Positions 1 through 6,036 of a DNA stretch of 7,223 bases are shown here, piece by piece. Below the pieces are notes generated by a model. The model was not told the DNA's origin. It did no database searches and saw nothing but the letters and a program-made list of their open reading frames with translations. The stretch spans positions 1 to 7,223 of the forward strand of contig JADFIX010000173.1 in assembly GCA_022566435.1 (NCBI GenBank). Direction: 5' to 3'. Origin of the DNA: Planctomycetota bacterium (GTDB lineage: Bacteria > Planctomycetota > Phycisphaerae > UBA1845). A program made the translations under genes and the position numbers. Position 1 is the stretch's first letter; every line of letters begins with the position of its first letter.

Positions 1-1
1 G

Positions 2-430
2 CACATCGGTTTTGTTTTCCAAGATTTCGAACTTGTCGAATTTCTCACGATCTATGACAACATTCTTCACCCGTTTCGAATAAGCTCCGCGCTTCAGCTT
101 TCCGAAGACGTGGCGATTCGCGCCGTTCGCCTTGCGAAGTCGATGGGTCTTGAAAAAATGCTGTATCGCAGGCCCGGGCAACTCTCACAGGGCGAGAAAC
201 AGCGGACCGCGCTTTGTAGGGCGATGTTGCCCGATCCCCGGATCCTTCTGGCCGACGAGCCGACCGGGAACCTCGACCCGGAGGCCACGCGAATAGTCGT
301 TGAATACCTCACGGTACATGCCCGAGAAAGTGGCGCCACACTCGTCATGGTGACTCACGATCACAGTTTGCTCGGCCATTTTGATCGAGTGATCGATTTC
401 GCGGAATTCTCGTCAGGGGAAGCGGCTTGA
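2..430 (+). CDS. ABC transporter ATP-binding protein, LolD/MacB class (5' partial)
   Basis: This is the C-terminal part of an ABC ATPase that would energise the FtsX-type permease encoded next. Reading from base 2, the first residues are HIGFVFQDFELV, containing the Q-loop glutamine. They are followed by the signature motif LSQGEKQRTALCRAM (about bases 182-226), the Walker B and D-loop segment ILLADEPTGNLD (about 242-277), and the H-loop VTHDHS (about 350-367). The ADEPTGNLD form and the short helical domain are typical of the LolD/FtsE/MacB ATPases that pair with FtsX-fold permeases. The Walker A motif and true start lie before the window, so the gene is cut by the window edge, not broken. 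Its TGA stop at 428-430 overlaps the TTG start of the permease, implying translational coupling and a fixed complex. Substrate cannot be read from the ATPase; the downstream ZnuA-like protein suggests a metal-linked role. Confidence 0.93.
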   Translation, partial: HIGFVFQDFELVEFLTIYDNILHPFRISSALQLSEDVAIRAVRLAKSMGLEKMLYRRPGQLSQGEKQRTALCRAMLPDPRILLADEPTGNLDPEATRIVVEYLTVHARESGATLVMVTHDHSLLGHFDRVIDFAEFSSGEAA

Positions 431-1605
431 AGGACAGCCTGTACATCGCCTGGCGTTATGTCGCCTACCACCGCGGCAAATCGATCGTTCTGCTCCTGTC
501 AGTGACGATTATTCTCTATTTGCCGATCGCGCTTCGCACGATTGTGCGCGCATGCGAGCAAGAACTTCTATCGCGCGCTGATTCCACGCCACTGCTCATT
601 GGCGCAAAGGGAAGCTCGCTCGACCTGGTCATTGATTCGCTCTACTTCGAGTCCAAACAGGACGAAACGATTTCCACTGCCCAGGCCAAGCGAGTCAATG
701 AATCCGGGTTCGCTCTGGCCATTCCGCTCTACACGCTATTTCGGGCGAGCGGCCATGTCATCGTCGGTACGGTCCTCGAGTATTTCGAGCTTCGGCGACT
801 TCGTATCGCACGAGGAAGACAGCTCACTCGGTTGGGTGAATGCGTGCTCGGCGCGGAGGTGGCCGACGCCCTCGCGCTCGGTCCGGGCGGCACCCTGATA
901 TCAACACCGGATAACTTATTCGATCTGGCCGGCACCTACCCGCTGAAAATGGGCGTGGTGGGCGTGCTCGCCCGCTCCTTAACGCCGGATGATCGTGCCA
1001 TCTTTGTCGATCTGAAGACTGCCTGGGTCATTCAAGGCCTCGCCCACGGACACGAGGATCTGACAGAGGTCAAAGACCAGGATGTCTTGTTGCGAAGTGA
1101 CGATGGCACACTGAGGGCGAACGCCAAACTTCTCCATTACAACGAGATCACGGACGAGACCATCGAATCGTTTCACTTTCACGGTAACTCATCGACTTTT
1201 CCCATCACGGCAATCATTGCGGTTCCGGATAGCCGAAGGTCCAGCGATCTGTTGATTGGACGGTTCCAGGGTTCGGCGGAGACCTGCCAGATCGTGCGAC
1301 CGGGCGTGATAGTAAGAGACCTGACGGCGACTCTGTTCAGAATCGAAAGCGTACTAAACTCTATCTATGGTGCCGTCGGATTGGCGGCCATCATGCTCGT
1401 TGGACTTGTCTTCGTACTTTCGTTTCGGTTGCGTCAGCGGGAGATGGACACCATGTTCAAGCTGGGTTGTAGCCGAACCAAGGTCGCCCAGCTCCTTGCC
1501 TCTGAGGTCGCCATCGTGGGGGTTGCGAGCGCCACGTTAGTCGTAATCATGACGCAACTGACATCAAGATTCGTGGAGGACCTTATGCGACGCCTTATTC
1601 TTTGA
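427..1605 (+). CDS. FtsX/MacB-type ABC transporter permease
   Basis: This 392-residue inner-membrane protein is the membrane partner of the preceding ATPase. It has an N-terminal membrane segment at about residues 18-38, a large extracytoplasmic region (about 45-310), a second hydrophobic segment near 314-335, a cytoplasmic loop with EMDTMFKLGCSRTKVAQLL (the coupling-type loop of FtsX permeases, compare REIGLLRALGAS in MacB) and a third hydrophobic segment near 359-378. The chain ends 14 residues later, so I see only three membrane segments where FtsX/MacB proteins normally have four. This may be a trait of the subfamily, because the end is clean and the next gene begins 21 bp on. The TTG start is chosen because it overlaps the ATPase stop (TTGA) and gives a natural N-terminus (MKDSLYIAWRYVAYHRGK). 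FtsX-type permeases usually transmit mechanical force to periplasmic partners or move lipids/lipoproteins rather than import ions. A role with the ZnuA-like neighbour is inferred from context. Confidence 0.85.
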   Translation: MKDSLYIAWRYVAYHRGKSIVLLLSVTIILYLPIALRTIVRACEQELLSRADSTPLLIGAKGSSLDLVIDSLYFESKQDETISTAQAKRVNESGFALAIPLYTLFRASGHVIVGTVLEYFELRRLRIARGRQLTRLGECVLGAEVADALALGPGGTLISTPDNLFDLAGTYPLKMGVVGVLARSLTPDDRAIFVDLKTAWVIQGLAHGHEDLTEVKDQDVLLRSDDGTLRANAKLLHYNEITDETIESFHFHGNSSTFPITAIIAVPDSRRSSDLLIGRFQGSAETCQIVRPGVIVRDLTATLFRIESVLNSIYGAVGLAAIMLVGLVFVLSFRLRQREMDTMFKLGCSRTKVAQLLASEVAIVGVASATLVVIMTQLTSRFVEDLMRRLIL

Positions 1606-1626
1606 GCGGTCGCCGGATGCCTAAGG

Positions 1627-2553
1627 ATGTTTTCAAGAGGATTTAGATCGTTGTGTATTGTCGGTGCGACGCTTTGTACGTGCGTGGGTTGCGAAGATCA
1701 TTCCAAAGATCCCGCACAGCGAATTACCGTGAATCGTTCGGTACCTGTTGTCTTCGCCGTCAACTACCCGTTGAAGTACTTCGCTGAGCGAATCGCCGAG
1801 GACCTTGCAAGAGTGGAATTTCCGGCCCCACGTGGTGGCGACCCTGCGTTTTGGAAGCCGACGCCGGAGACGATTATTGCATTTCAACAGGCGGATCTCA
1901 TCCTGCTAAACGGCGCCGGTTATTCGAAGTGGGTGGAATACTCGACGCTTCCCGCATCACGAATGCTAAACACATCCGAGGGATTCACACACGCGTACAT
2001 CCGTGCCGAGAGCGCTAGTCTACATGCTCACGGACCCGGGGCAGCGCATGTACATGGCGACCTCGCTTTCACGACCTGGCTCGATCCGACCCTTGCCATC
2101 CAGCAAGCCCGCGCAATCCACGGTGGTTTCACCAGACTCTTGCCGACGCAGGCCGATCTACTTGATCGCCGCTACGAATCGTTGAAACAAGAGCTGGAGC
2201 GATTGGATGTGAAACTGAGAGAAGCAACCAGCAAGTTTCGTGGACACCCGATGGTAGCCTCGCACCCCGTTTATCAATACTTCGCCAGACGGTATGGGCT
2301 GGACCTTCGCAGTGTGCACTGGGAACCGGACGAGATGCCCTCCGAAGAGCAATGGGCGGCCCTGCAATCGCTACTCGAAAACCATCCCGCAAGGTGGATG
2401 ATCTGGGAAGCGCCCCCACTACCGGAAGTGAAGAATCGATTGCGTCAACTCAACGTCGAATGCCTTGTCGTGCTACCATGCGCCAACGTCCCAGGCGACT
2501 CGGATTGGTTGACCGTCATGTTCGAAAATGCAAGACTGCTTCACGAACAGTGA
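1627..2553 (+). CDS. ZnuA/TroA-like metal-binding lipoprotein
   Basis: This 308-residue exported protein resembles zinc/manganese ABC solute-binding proteins of the ZnuA/TroA fold. It has a lipoprotein-type signal with a candidate lipidated Cys22 (TCVGC; Cys at -3 is unusual). Family landmarks are VVFAVNYPLKYFAERIA (about 41-57), DPAFWKPTPETI (72-83) followed by ADLILLNGAGYSKW (89-102), TTWLDP (149-154), a helical linker (175-205), and the strongly conserved ASHPVYQYFARRYGL (211-225). In canonical ZnuA the first ligand sits in DPHxYxP and the second in HxWLDP. Here those positions are Ala74 and Thr149, while His213 and Glu261 (IWEAPP) are kept. A His-containing loop (H133, H135, H141, H143) lies just before WLDP. 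ATG 1627 has AAGG immediately against it, which is too close; TTG 1651, with AAGAGGA upstream, is a possible alternative but would lose the basic n-region. It lies 21 bp after the permease, so it is probably in the same operon. The metal specificity is inferred. Confidence 0.82.
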   Translation: MFSRGFRSLCIVGATLCTCVGCEDHSKDPAQRITVNRSVPVVFAVNYPLKYFAERIAEDLARVEFPAPRGGDPAFWKPTPETIIAFQQADLILLNGAGYSKWVEYSTLPASRMLNTSEGFTHAYIRAESASLHAHGPGAAHVHGDLAFTTWLDPTLAIQQARAIHGGFTRLLPTQADLLDRRYESLKQELERLDVKLREATSKFRGHPMVASHPVYQYFARRYGLDLRSVHWEPDEMPSEEQWAALQSLLENHPARWMIWEAPPLPEVKNRLRQLNVECLVVLPCANVPGDSDWLTVMFENARLLHEQ

Positions 2554-2684
2554 TGTAGGTTTTAGCGATACGCGCTCGAACTGCGCAATTAGGCGCGTGA
2601 TGAAAGAACGAGACGCCGCCGTTTGAGGATCTGCAAGATCGCGCGATTCGCGAAGTTCGGCCATCGCATTATAAGGGAGCTGCC

Positions 2685-3200
2685 ATGAAAACTGTCGAAA
2701 CTGGCGATCGTCCATTTTGTCGCTGTACTACTCGCCGAGTAATCCACCAGGCGACTTCTCGGGGCTCTTGCACGCGAATGATTGTCATCTTGCCCGCCGT
2801 TATTTGCTTTGCGATTGCGGCGGCGGGATGTGCCCTTCAGGAAATCCGAAGCAAGTCCAAGTTCGGGCCGGAGTTTCGGCACAGCGGATCGGACCGAACG
2901 AACGCCGTTCGCTGGTATGCCCAGCAAGGATTCGATTTCATTTGGTCCGATCAGAAGGGCAACAAGATTACTTCCGGAATCACATATCGCCGGCGTGACG
3001 TGGATGAGGGCGACGGCGATAACGACAACGGGATCTGGCTCGATTTCTCGTTTCCAATCTGGAGGGCGCCTTCCAAGGCGAAAGAGACAAACGAACGCAT
3101 AGGCTCTCTGGAAGAGCGGATTGCCATGCTTGAATCGATCCTTCGCGATCAAACGCAAACGAGCTTGGCGCGGGAAAAGGAGAAAGGAGTCACGCCATGA
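2685..3200 (+). CDS. Putative lipoprotein with C-terminal coiled coil, unknown function
   Basis: I do not recognise this protein. It carries a lipoprotein signal: MIVILPAVICFAIAAAGC at residues 32-49 with Cys49 as the likely lipidated residue. The mature part has an Arg/Lys-rich start, a middle segment with aromatic strands (VRWYAQQGFDFIWSDQ), an acidic loop (DVDEGDGDNDNG), strands ending in FPIW, and a charged heptad-like C-terminal helix (ERIGSLEERIAMLESILRD) that may form a coiled coil. ATG 2685 has an excellent ribosome site (AAGGGAG, 2673-2679) but gives a 31-residue n-region, long for a signal peptide. The internal ATG at 2778 gives a textbook signal but has no clear ribosome site. The stop overlaps the next start (ATGA), so the two products are probably made together. 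Location is inferred as periplasm-facing membrane surface. Confidence 0.68.
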   Translation: MKTVETGDRPFCRCTTRRVIHQATSRGSCTRMIVILPAVICFAIAAAGCALQEIRSKSKFGPEFRHSGSDRTNAVRWYAQQGFDFIWSDQKGNKITSGITYRRRDVDEGDGDNDNGIWLDFSFPIWRAPSKAKETNERIGSLEERIAMLESILRDQTQTSLAREKEKGVTP

Positions 3201-3370
3201 ATCGGACCCATCGCTTTTATTTGCTAATTGCGATGACGGCCATCCTCGCCCTAGGAGCGGGCTGTATCGATCTGGTGACAGACAACGTGAAGGCCGGTAT
3301 CGGTGATGCCATCTCCACATCCGTGGCCGACGCCTTGTTATCCATCTTTGGGAGAAACGGCAGCGGCTAG
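3197..3370 (+). CDS. 57-residue mini-lipoprotein, unknown function
   Basis: This short gene encodes a 57-residue protein. It begins with MNRTHRFYLLIAMTAILALGAGC, a clean lipoprotein signal with basic n-region, hydrophobic core and lipobox LGAGC, so Cys23 should be lipidated. The mature part is only 35 residues (starting CIDLVTDNVKAGIGDAI) and looks like one amphipathic helix ending in a Gly/Ser tail. The start is supported by AAAGGAG about seven bases upstream and by the ATGA overlap with the stop of the previous lipoprotein gene. No family is recognised. Small lipoproteins of this kind can act as membrane-bound helpers of a partner, and the obvious candidate is the product of 2685-3200; this is inference. 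It is short enough to be missed by default gene callers. Confidence 0.7.
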   Translation: MNRTHRFYLLIAMTAILALGAGCIDLVTDNVKAGIGDAISTSVADALLSIFGRNGSG

Positions 3371-3644
3371 CGTCGTGCGGCGAATGTATTGGTTTCGGGT
3401 CAGGTGTGCAGCAACGTCTCCGCAGTCGAAGTTTCACTGGATTCGAGGATCGCGAAATCGGCCCCGTTTGAATGCACCCACGAAATCGAATTCGCGCAGG
3501 GGCTCAACGATAAGGATCGGCGTCTTGGAAACGAGAATCTTCGTCAACGTCCGCGTTTGACGCATATGGCCGATCGGAAGATAATTCCCGTTCGTCCTGA
3601 GAAAAGCAATGCAACTGGCGTTACGGCGTGTGGAATTCGCGTGC

Positions 3645-3675
3645 TTTACGTGAAGACCGATTGCGCATATATAAG
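3645..3675 (+). promoter_or_regulatory. Candidate sigma-70 promoter for DUF3300-DUF2950
   Basis: TTTACG (3645-3650) matches four of six bases of the -35 consensus. It is followed after 17 bp by TATATA (3668-3673), or after 19 bp by the better -10 box TATAAG (3670-3675). The AT-rich patch stands out in a GC-rich context. Transcription would begin near 3680, leaving a leader of about 30 bases that includes the ribosome site. The position fits an operon promoter, but it is judged by eye. Confidence 0.45.
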
Positions 3676-3696
3676 CAGGCAATCCACAGTCGTACC

Positions 3697-3706
3697 AAGA
3701 GGAGGT
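3697..3706 (+). promoter_or_regulatory. Strong ribosome binding site deciding the DUF3300 start
   Basis: AAGAGGAGGT contains a near-complete anti-16S match (GGAGG, 3701-3705) seven bases before ATG 3713. It fixes the start there, in front of a signal peptide, and argues against any start further upstream in the same open frame. Confidence 0.8.
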
Positions 3707-3712
3707 GTTGAG

Positions 3713-4849
3713 ATGAGGTTCTGTCGACCAGCCACGCGTATCCGCCGATGTTCTTCGTCGGCATTGATACTGTATGCCGGGTTCTTCCTGATGCCGTCGC
3801 AATCGGTAATGGGACAGAACGCAGGCGGCAATCAGCCCGCTTCTCTTTCGGATGAACAGCTCGATGAGCTCGTCGGCCCCATCGCGTTGTACCCGGACAA
3901 GCTGATCGCAATCGTTCTCCCCGCGTCAACCTACCCGCTCGAGGTCGTGCAGGCCTACCGGCTTCTCGAGAACAATAACAACAAGATGTCCGACGACGCG
4001 ATCAAGCAGCTCGATTTCGACACCAGCATCCTTGCCCTGATGCACTATCCCGAGGTGCTCGGCAAAATGAACAAGGACCTCGATTGGACGACGAATCTTG
4101 GCGACGCCGTCGCCAACCAGCAGGAAGAGGTGATGGCCGCCATTCAACGATTCAGGTCTCGAGCGATGGACGCCGGCAATCTGGTCAACGACGACAAGGT
4201 CATTTATCAGGAACAAGCAACGAATATCACCATCGTTTCGGCCAGCCCGACGGTGATCTACGTCCCGACCTACGATCCGTACGTCGTTGTCGTTCGGCGA
4301 ACGTATCCCGCTCCTGTCGTGTCCTTTGCGGCCGGCGTAGCGGTCGGCGCGTGGCTCTCCTACGGCTGCAATTGGCACCACCACCACATCGATGTCGACA
4401 TCCACGGCCATCGCGGATATTGGGGTGGACACCACCACTACGGTCACATTCACGGAGGTGTTTGGGGAACCAGTGCAGGGCGGCGGGCGGCTGCAAGGAC
4501 CGGTGCCCGGGCCGGCGCCCGGGCGGGCTATCGAACCGGTAGAAGGCAAGGCACTCGGCAAGGGTACAGGGCCGGTCGCCGCGCCGGGCAACGCAATAAC
4601 GCTCCACGAACGGGTAGGGCCAATCGCGCTCGCGGCACCAGCGCCAATCGCTCGGCTAAACGTTCAGCGAACCGTACTACCGGCAAAACGAAGCCCACAA
4701 GTCAGGCACGATCCACAACGCGGCGGTCCGGTAGAGGGGCGTATGGCGGATACAAGTCAGGGCGCAGTGCGCGGTCGAATAGTTCTCGCGGTGCGCGAAG
4801 TCGCGGCGGCGGAGGACGGAGTCGCGGCGGCGGAGGGCGGCGTCGCTAG
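3713..4849 (+). CDS. DUF3300 family exported protein with Arg/Gly-rich tail
   Basis: This 378-residue protein has a signal peptide (basic MRFCRPATRIRR, then a hydrophobic core, probable cleavage near SVMG/QN at 34). The DUF3300 domain follows at about 48-200: LSDEQLDELVGPIALYPDKL, then IVLPASTYPLEVVQAYRLL, ALMHYPEVLGKMNKDLDWT, LGDAVANQQEEVMAAIQRFR and VIYVPTYDPYVV, all characteristic of the family. After a Gly/Ala/Val hydrophobic stretch (201-217) comes a His-rich segment (H222-225, 231, 233, 240-242, 245, 247), then about 126 residues (253-378) with about 34 Arg and no Asp or Glu, ending in two SRGGGGR units. The function of DUF3300 is not established. The downstream DUF2950 gene, 52 bp away, is a frequent neighbour of this family, suggesting a shared envelope role. 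The basic tail could bind anionic surface polymers or nucleic acid; that is speculation. Family assignment is firm. Confidence 0.9.
   Translation: MRFCRPATRIRRCSSSALILYAGFFLMPSQSVMGQNAGGNQPASLSDEQLDELVGPIALYPDKLIAIVLPASTYPLEVVQAYRLLENNNNKMSDDAIKQLDFDTSILALMHYPEVLGKMNKDLDWTTNLGDAVANQQEEVMAAIQRFRSRAMDAGNLVNDDKVIYQEQATNITIVSASPTVIYVPTYDPYVVVVRRTYPAPVVSFAAGVAVGAWLSYGCNWHHHHIDVDIHGHRGYWGGHHHYGHIHGGVWGTSAGRRAAARTGARAGARAGYRTGRRQGTRQGYRAGRRAGQRNNAPRTGRANRARGTSANRSAKRSANRTTGKTKPTSQARSTTRRSGRGAYGGYKSGRSARSNSSRGARSRGGGGRSRGGGGRRR
4505..4524 (+). repeat. Duplicated GCCCGGGC palindrome in the DUF3300 tail
   Basis: GCCCGGGC occurs at 4505-4512 and again at 4517-4524, separated by CGGC. Each copy is self-complementary and the two can pair with each other. 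It encodes part of the repetitive Gly-Ala-Arg tail, so it probably results from repeat expansion. It could form a strong mRNA hairpin. Confidence 0.7.
4799..4840 (+). repeat. Two tandem 21-bp units encoding SRGGGGR
   Basis: The 21-base unit beginning AGTCGCGGCGGCGGAGG is present at 4799-4819 and 4820-4840 with a single A/G difference near its end. It encodes two successive SRGGGGR motifs at the extreme C-terminus of the DUF3300 protein. The near-identity at DNA level points to recent duplication by slippage. Confidence 0.85.
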
Positions 4850-4901
4850 TACGGCTGAGGCCAGTCCAAGTATGCCGCAACTGGAAGGGCGGAGAGTGAT
4901 T

Positions 4902-5906
4902 ATGCGTAGGAACATGAAGATGGTTTCACATGCCCGGCGAGGCGCTGCGATTGTGGCGGCGCTTGTGATTGGGACGAGCTTGTTTCCGATGGGTCTTTGG
5001 GCGTCCGATCGGGATAAAGCCAAACCAACCAGCGGCGGTGCGAAAAGCCAGTTGGTATTTTCATCGCCAAAAGCCGCCTTGGAGGCGTTACTTCTCGCCT
5101 TCAAGGGAAACGATGAGAAGGCACTTCTAGACATTTTCGGGCACGAACACGAGAAGCTCATTGTCGTGACGGATAAGATCGCGCGCGGCGAGGCGCTTGC
5201 GGGCCTATACCAACGAGCGCAGGAAAAAAAAACGTGGATCGAGGAAGGTGAGAAGAAGCGAGCTTTGATTCTCGGGAATAAGGCCTGGCCCTTCCCGATT
5301 CCGCTGGTGAAAGTGGATGGTGGATGGCAGTTTGACACGGCCCAGGGTGCGGATGAGATCATAAACCGCCGGATCGGCTCGAGTGAGTTGGGCGCCATGG
5401 ACACTTGCCATGCCTACGTAGACGCCCAGGAGGAGTATGCGTCGTTGGATCGCGACGGGGATGACGTGCTCGAGTATGCCCAGCGTCTGGGGAGTACGGA
5501 GGGCATGAAGAATGGGCTCTACTGGTACGTGGATCCGGACGGCGACGAAGCGCTCAGTCCGTTCGGCCCATTGCTTGCCGGCGCGGCGGCGTACCTCGAC
5601 GAGGCGAAGAAAACCGGCAAAGCCCACGTTCCGTTCCAGGGCTACTACTACAAGATACTGACGGGGCAGGGCGCGTATCCCCCCGGTGGCGAGTACGGCT
5701 ACATCATTAATGGCAACATGATCGCGGGTTTCGCTCTGGTCGCCTGTCCGGCCGACTACGGTTCGTCGGGAATCATGACGTTTCTCGTGAGTCACCGGGG
5801 CAAGGTGTACGAGAAGGACTTGGGGAAAGAGTCGCACAGCATTGTCAAGTCCATGTCACAATACAATCCTGATACCACATGGGCGCTGGCGGAAGACGAA
5901 CAGTAG
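4902..5906 (+). CDS. DUF2950 family exported protein
   Basis: This 334-residue protein has a long basic n-region (MRRNMKMVSHARRG), a hydrophobic core (15-33) and a probable cleavage after LWA (34). The rest is a full-length DUF2950 domain with its usual landmarks: SPKAALEALLLAFKGNDEKALLDIFG (start near 55), AWPFPIPLV (128-136), GWQFDTAQGADEI (141-153), NRRIGSSEL (155-163), DAQEEYASLDRDGDDVLEYA (174-193), GLYWYVDPDGDEALSPFGPL (205-224), YYYKILTGQG (248-257), NGNMIAGFALVACPADYGSSGIMTF (270-294) and YNPDTTW near the end. The DRDGDD segment looks like a small calcium-type acidic loop, though family members often carry it. No function has been established for the family. ATG 4902 is chosen because GGAG (4891-4894) sits seven bases upstream; ATG 4872 and 4914 are weaker. 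It probably shares an operon with DUF3300, since the gap is only 52 bp and no terminator is seen. Confidence 0.92.
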   Translation: MRRNMKMVSHARRGAAIVAALVIGTSLFPMGLWASDRDKAKPTSGGAKSQLVFSSPKAALEALLLAFKGNDEKALLDIFGHEHEKLIVVTDKIARGEALAGLYQRAQEKKTWIEEGEKKRALILGNKAWPFPIPLVKVDGGWQFDTAQGADEIINRRIGSSELGAMDTCHAYVDAQEEYASLDRDGDDVLEYAQRLGSTEGMKNGLYWYVDPDGDEALSPFGPLLAGAAAYLDEAKKTGKAHVPFQGYYYKILTGQGAYPPGGEYGYIINGNMIAGFALVACPADYGSSGIMTFLVSHRGKVYEKDLGKESHSIVKSMSQYNPDTTWALAEDEQ

Positions 5907-5946
5907 GCAAGTTCCAAGCGCTTCACGCCGGACTCAGAGAATCAGG

Positions 5947-6036
5947 ATGATTCGGCGACGATTCATTCGCACGGCGGGTCCCGCGGTGGCGGACGGCGGC
6001 GGTAGACCAGTCAAGGGCAAGAAACGGAAGGATTGA
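5947..6036 (+). CDS. Possible 29-residue basic ORF upstream of lipoprotein
   Basis: A short frame encodes MIRRRFIRTAGPAVADGGGR and nine further, mostly basic residues. Its stop TGA (6034-6036) shares one base with the start ATG of the lipoprotein at 6036 (TGATG), the usual sign of coupled translation. Against it, AGG lies directly on the start codon and no good ribosome site is visible. No family is recognised. It may be a leader peptide or merely chance. Confidence 0.25.
   Translation: MIRRRFIRTAGPAVADGGGRPVKGKKRKD

Larger units (their letters stand above)
3371..3712 (+). other. 342-bp non-coding leader before DUF3300
   Basis: No gene is supported here. The DUF3300 frame happens to stay open back to 3389, but that extension encodes sequence without signal or domain and there is a full ribosome site plus signal peptide at 3713. 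The last 70 bp contain a plausible promoter (3645-3675) and the ribosome site. Short palindromes occur (CGAATTCG at 3487-3494, CCGATCGG near 3574), with no hairpin followed by a T-run, so no terminator for the preceding lipoprotein pair is visible. Confidence 0.6.

Noticed and set aside
2570..2598. Inverted repeat ACGCGC/GCGCGT after the ZnuA-like gene, as a terminator
   Set aside because: The stem is 6 bp with a 17-base loop and no T-run follows; weak and expected by chance in GC-rich DNA.
2589..3437. 282-codon open frame on the minus strand
   Set aside because: It is Arg/Ser/Pro-rich without motif or signal and lies opposite two lipoprotein genes that have lipoboxes, ribosome sites and an ATGA overlap.
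3618..3650. Sigma-54-type promoter in the DUF3300 leader
   Set aside because: The GG and GC elements are not ten bases apart, so the required -24/-12 spacing is absent.
3389..3712. Upstream extension of the DUF3300 frame
   Set aside because: A strong ribosome site and a signal peptide place the start at 3713; the extension has no recognisable content.
3926..4591. 221-codon minus-strand frame
   Set aside because: Lies opposite the well-supported DUF3300 gene and reads as a mirror of its codon bias, with Val/Asp runs complementary to the conserved domain.
5205..5837. 210-codon minus-strand frame
   Set aside because: Entirely opposite the conserved DUF2950 domain, with no family features of its own.
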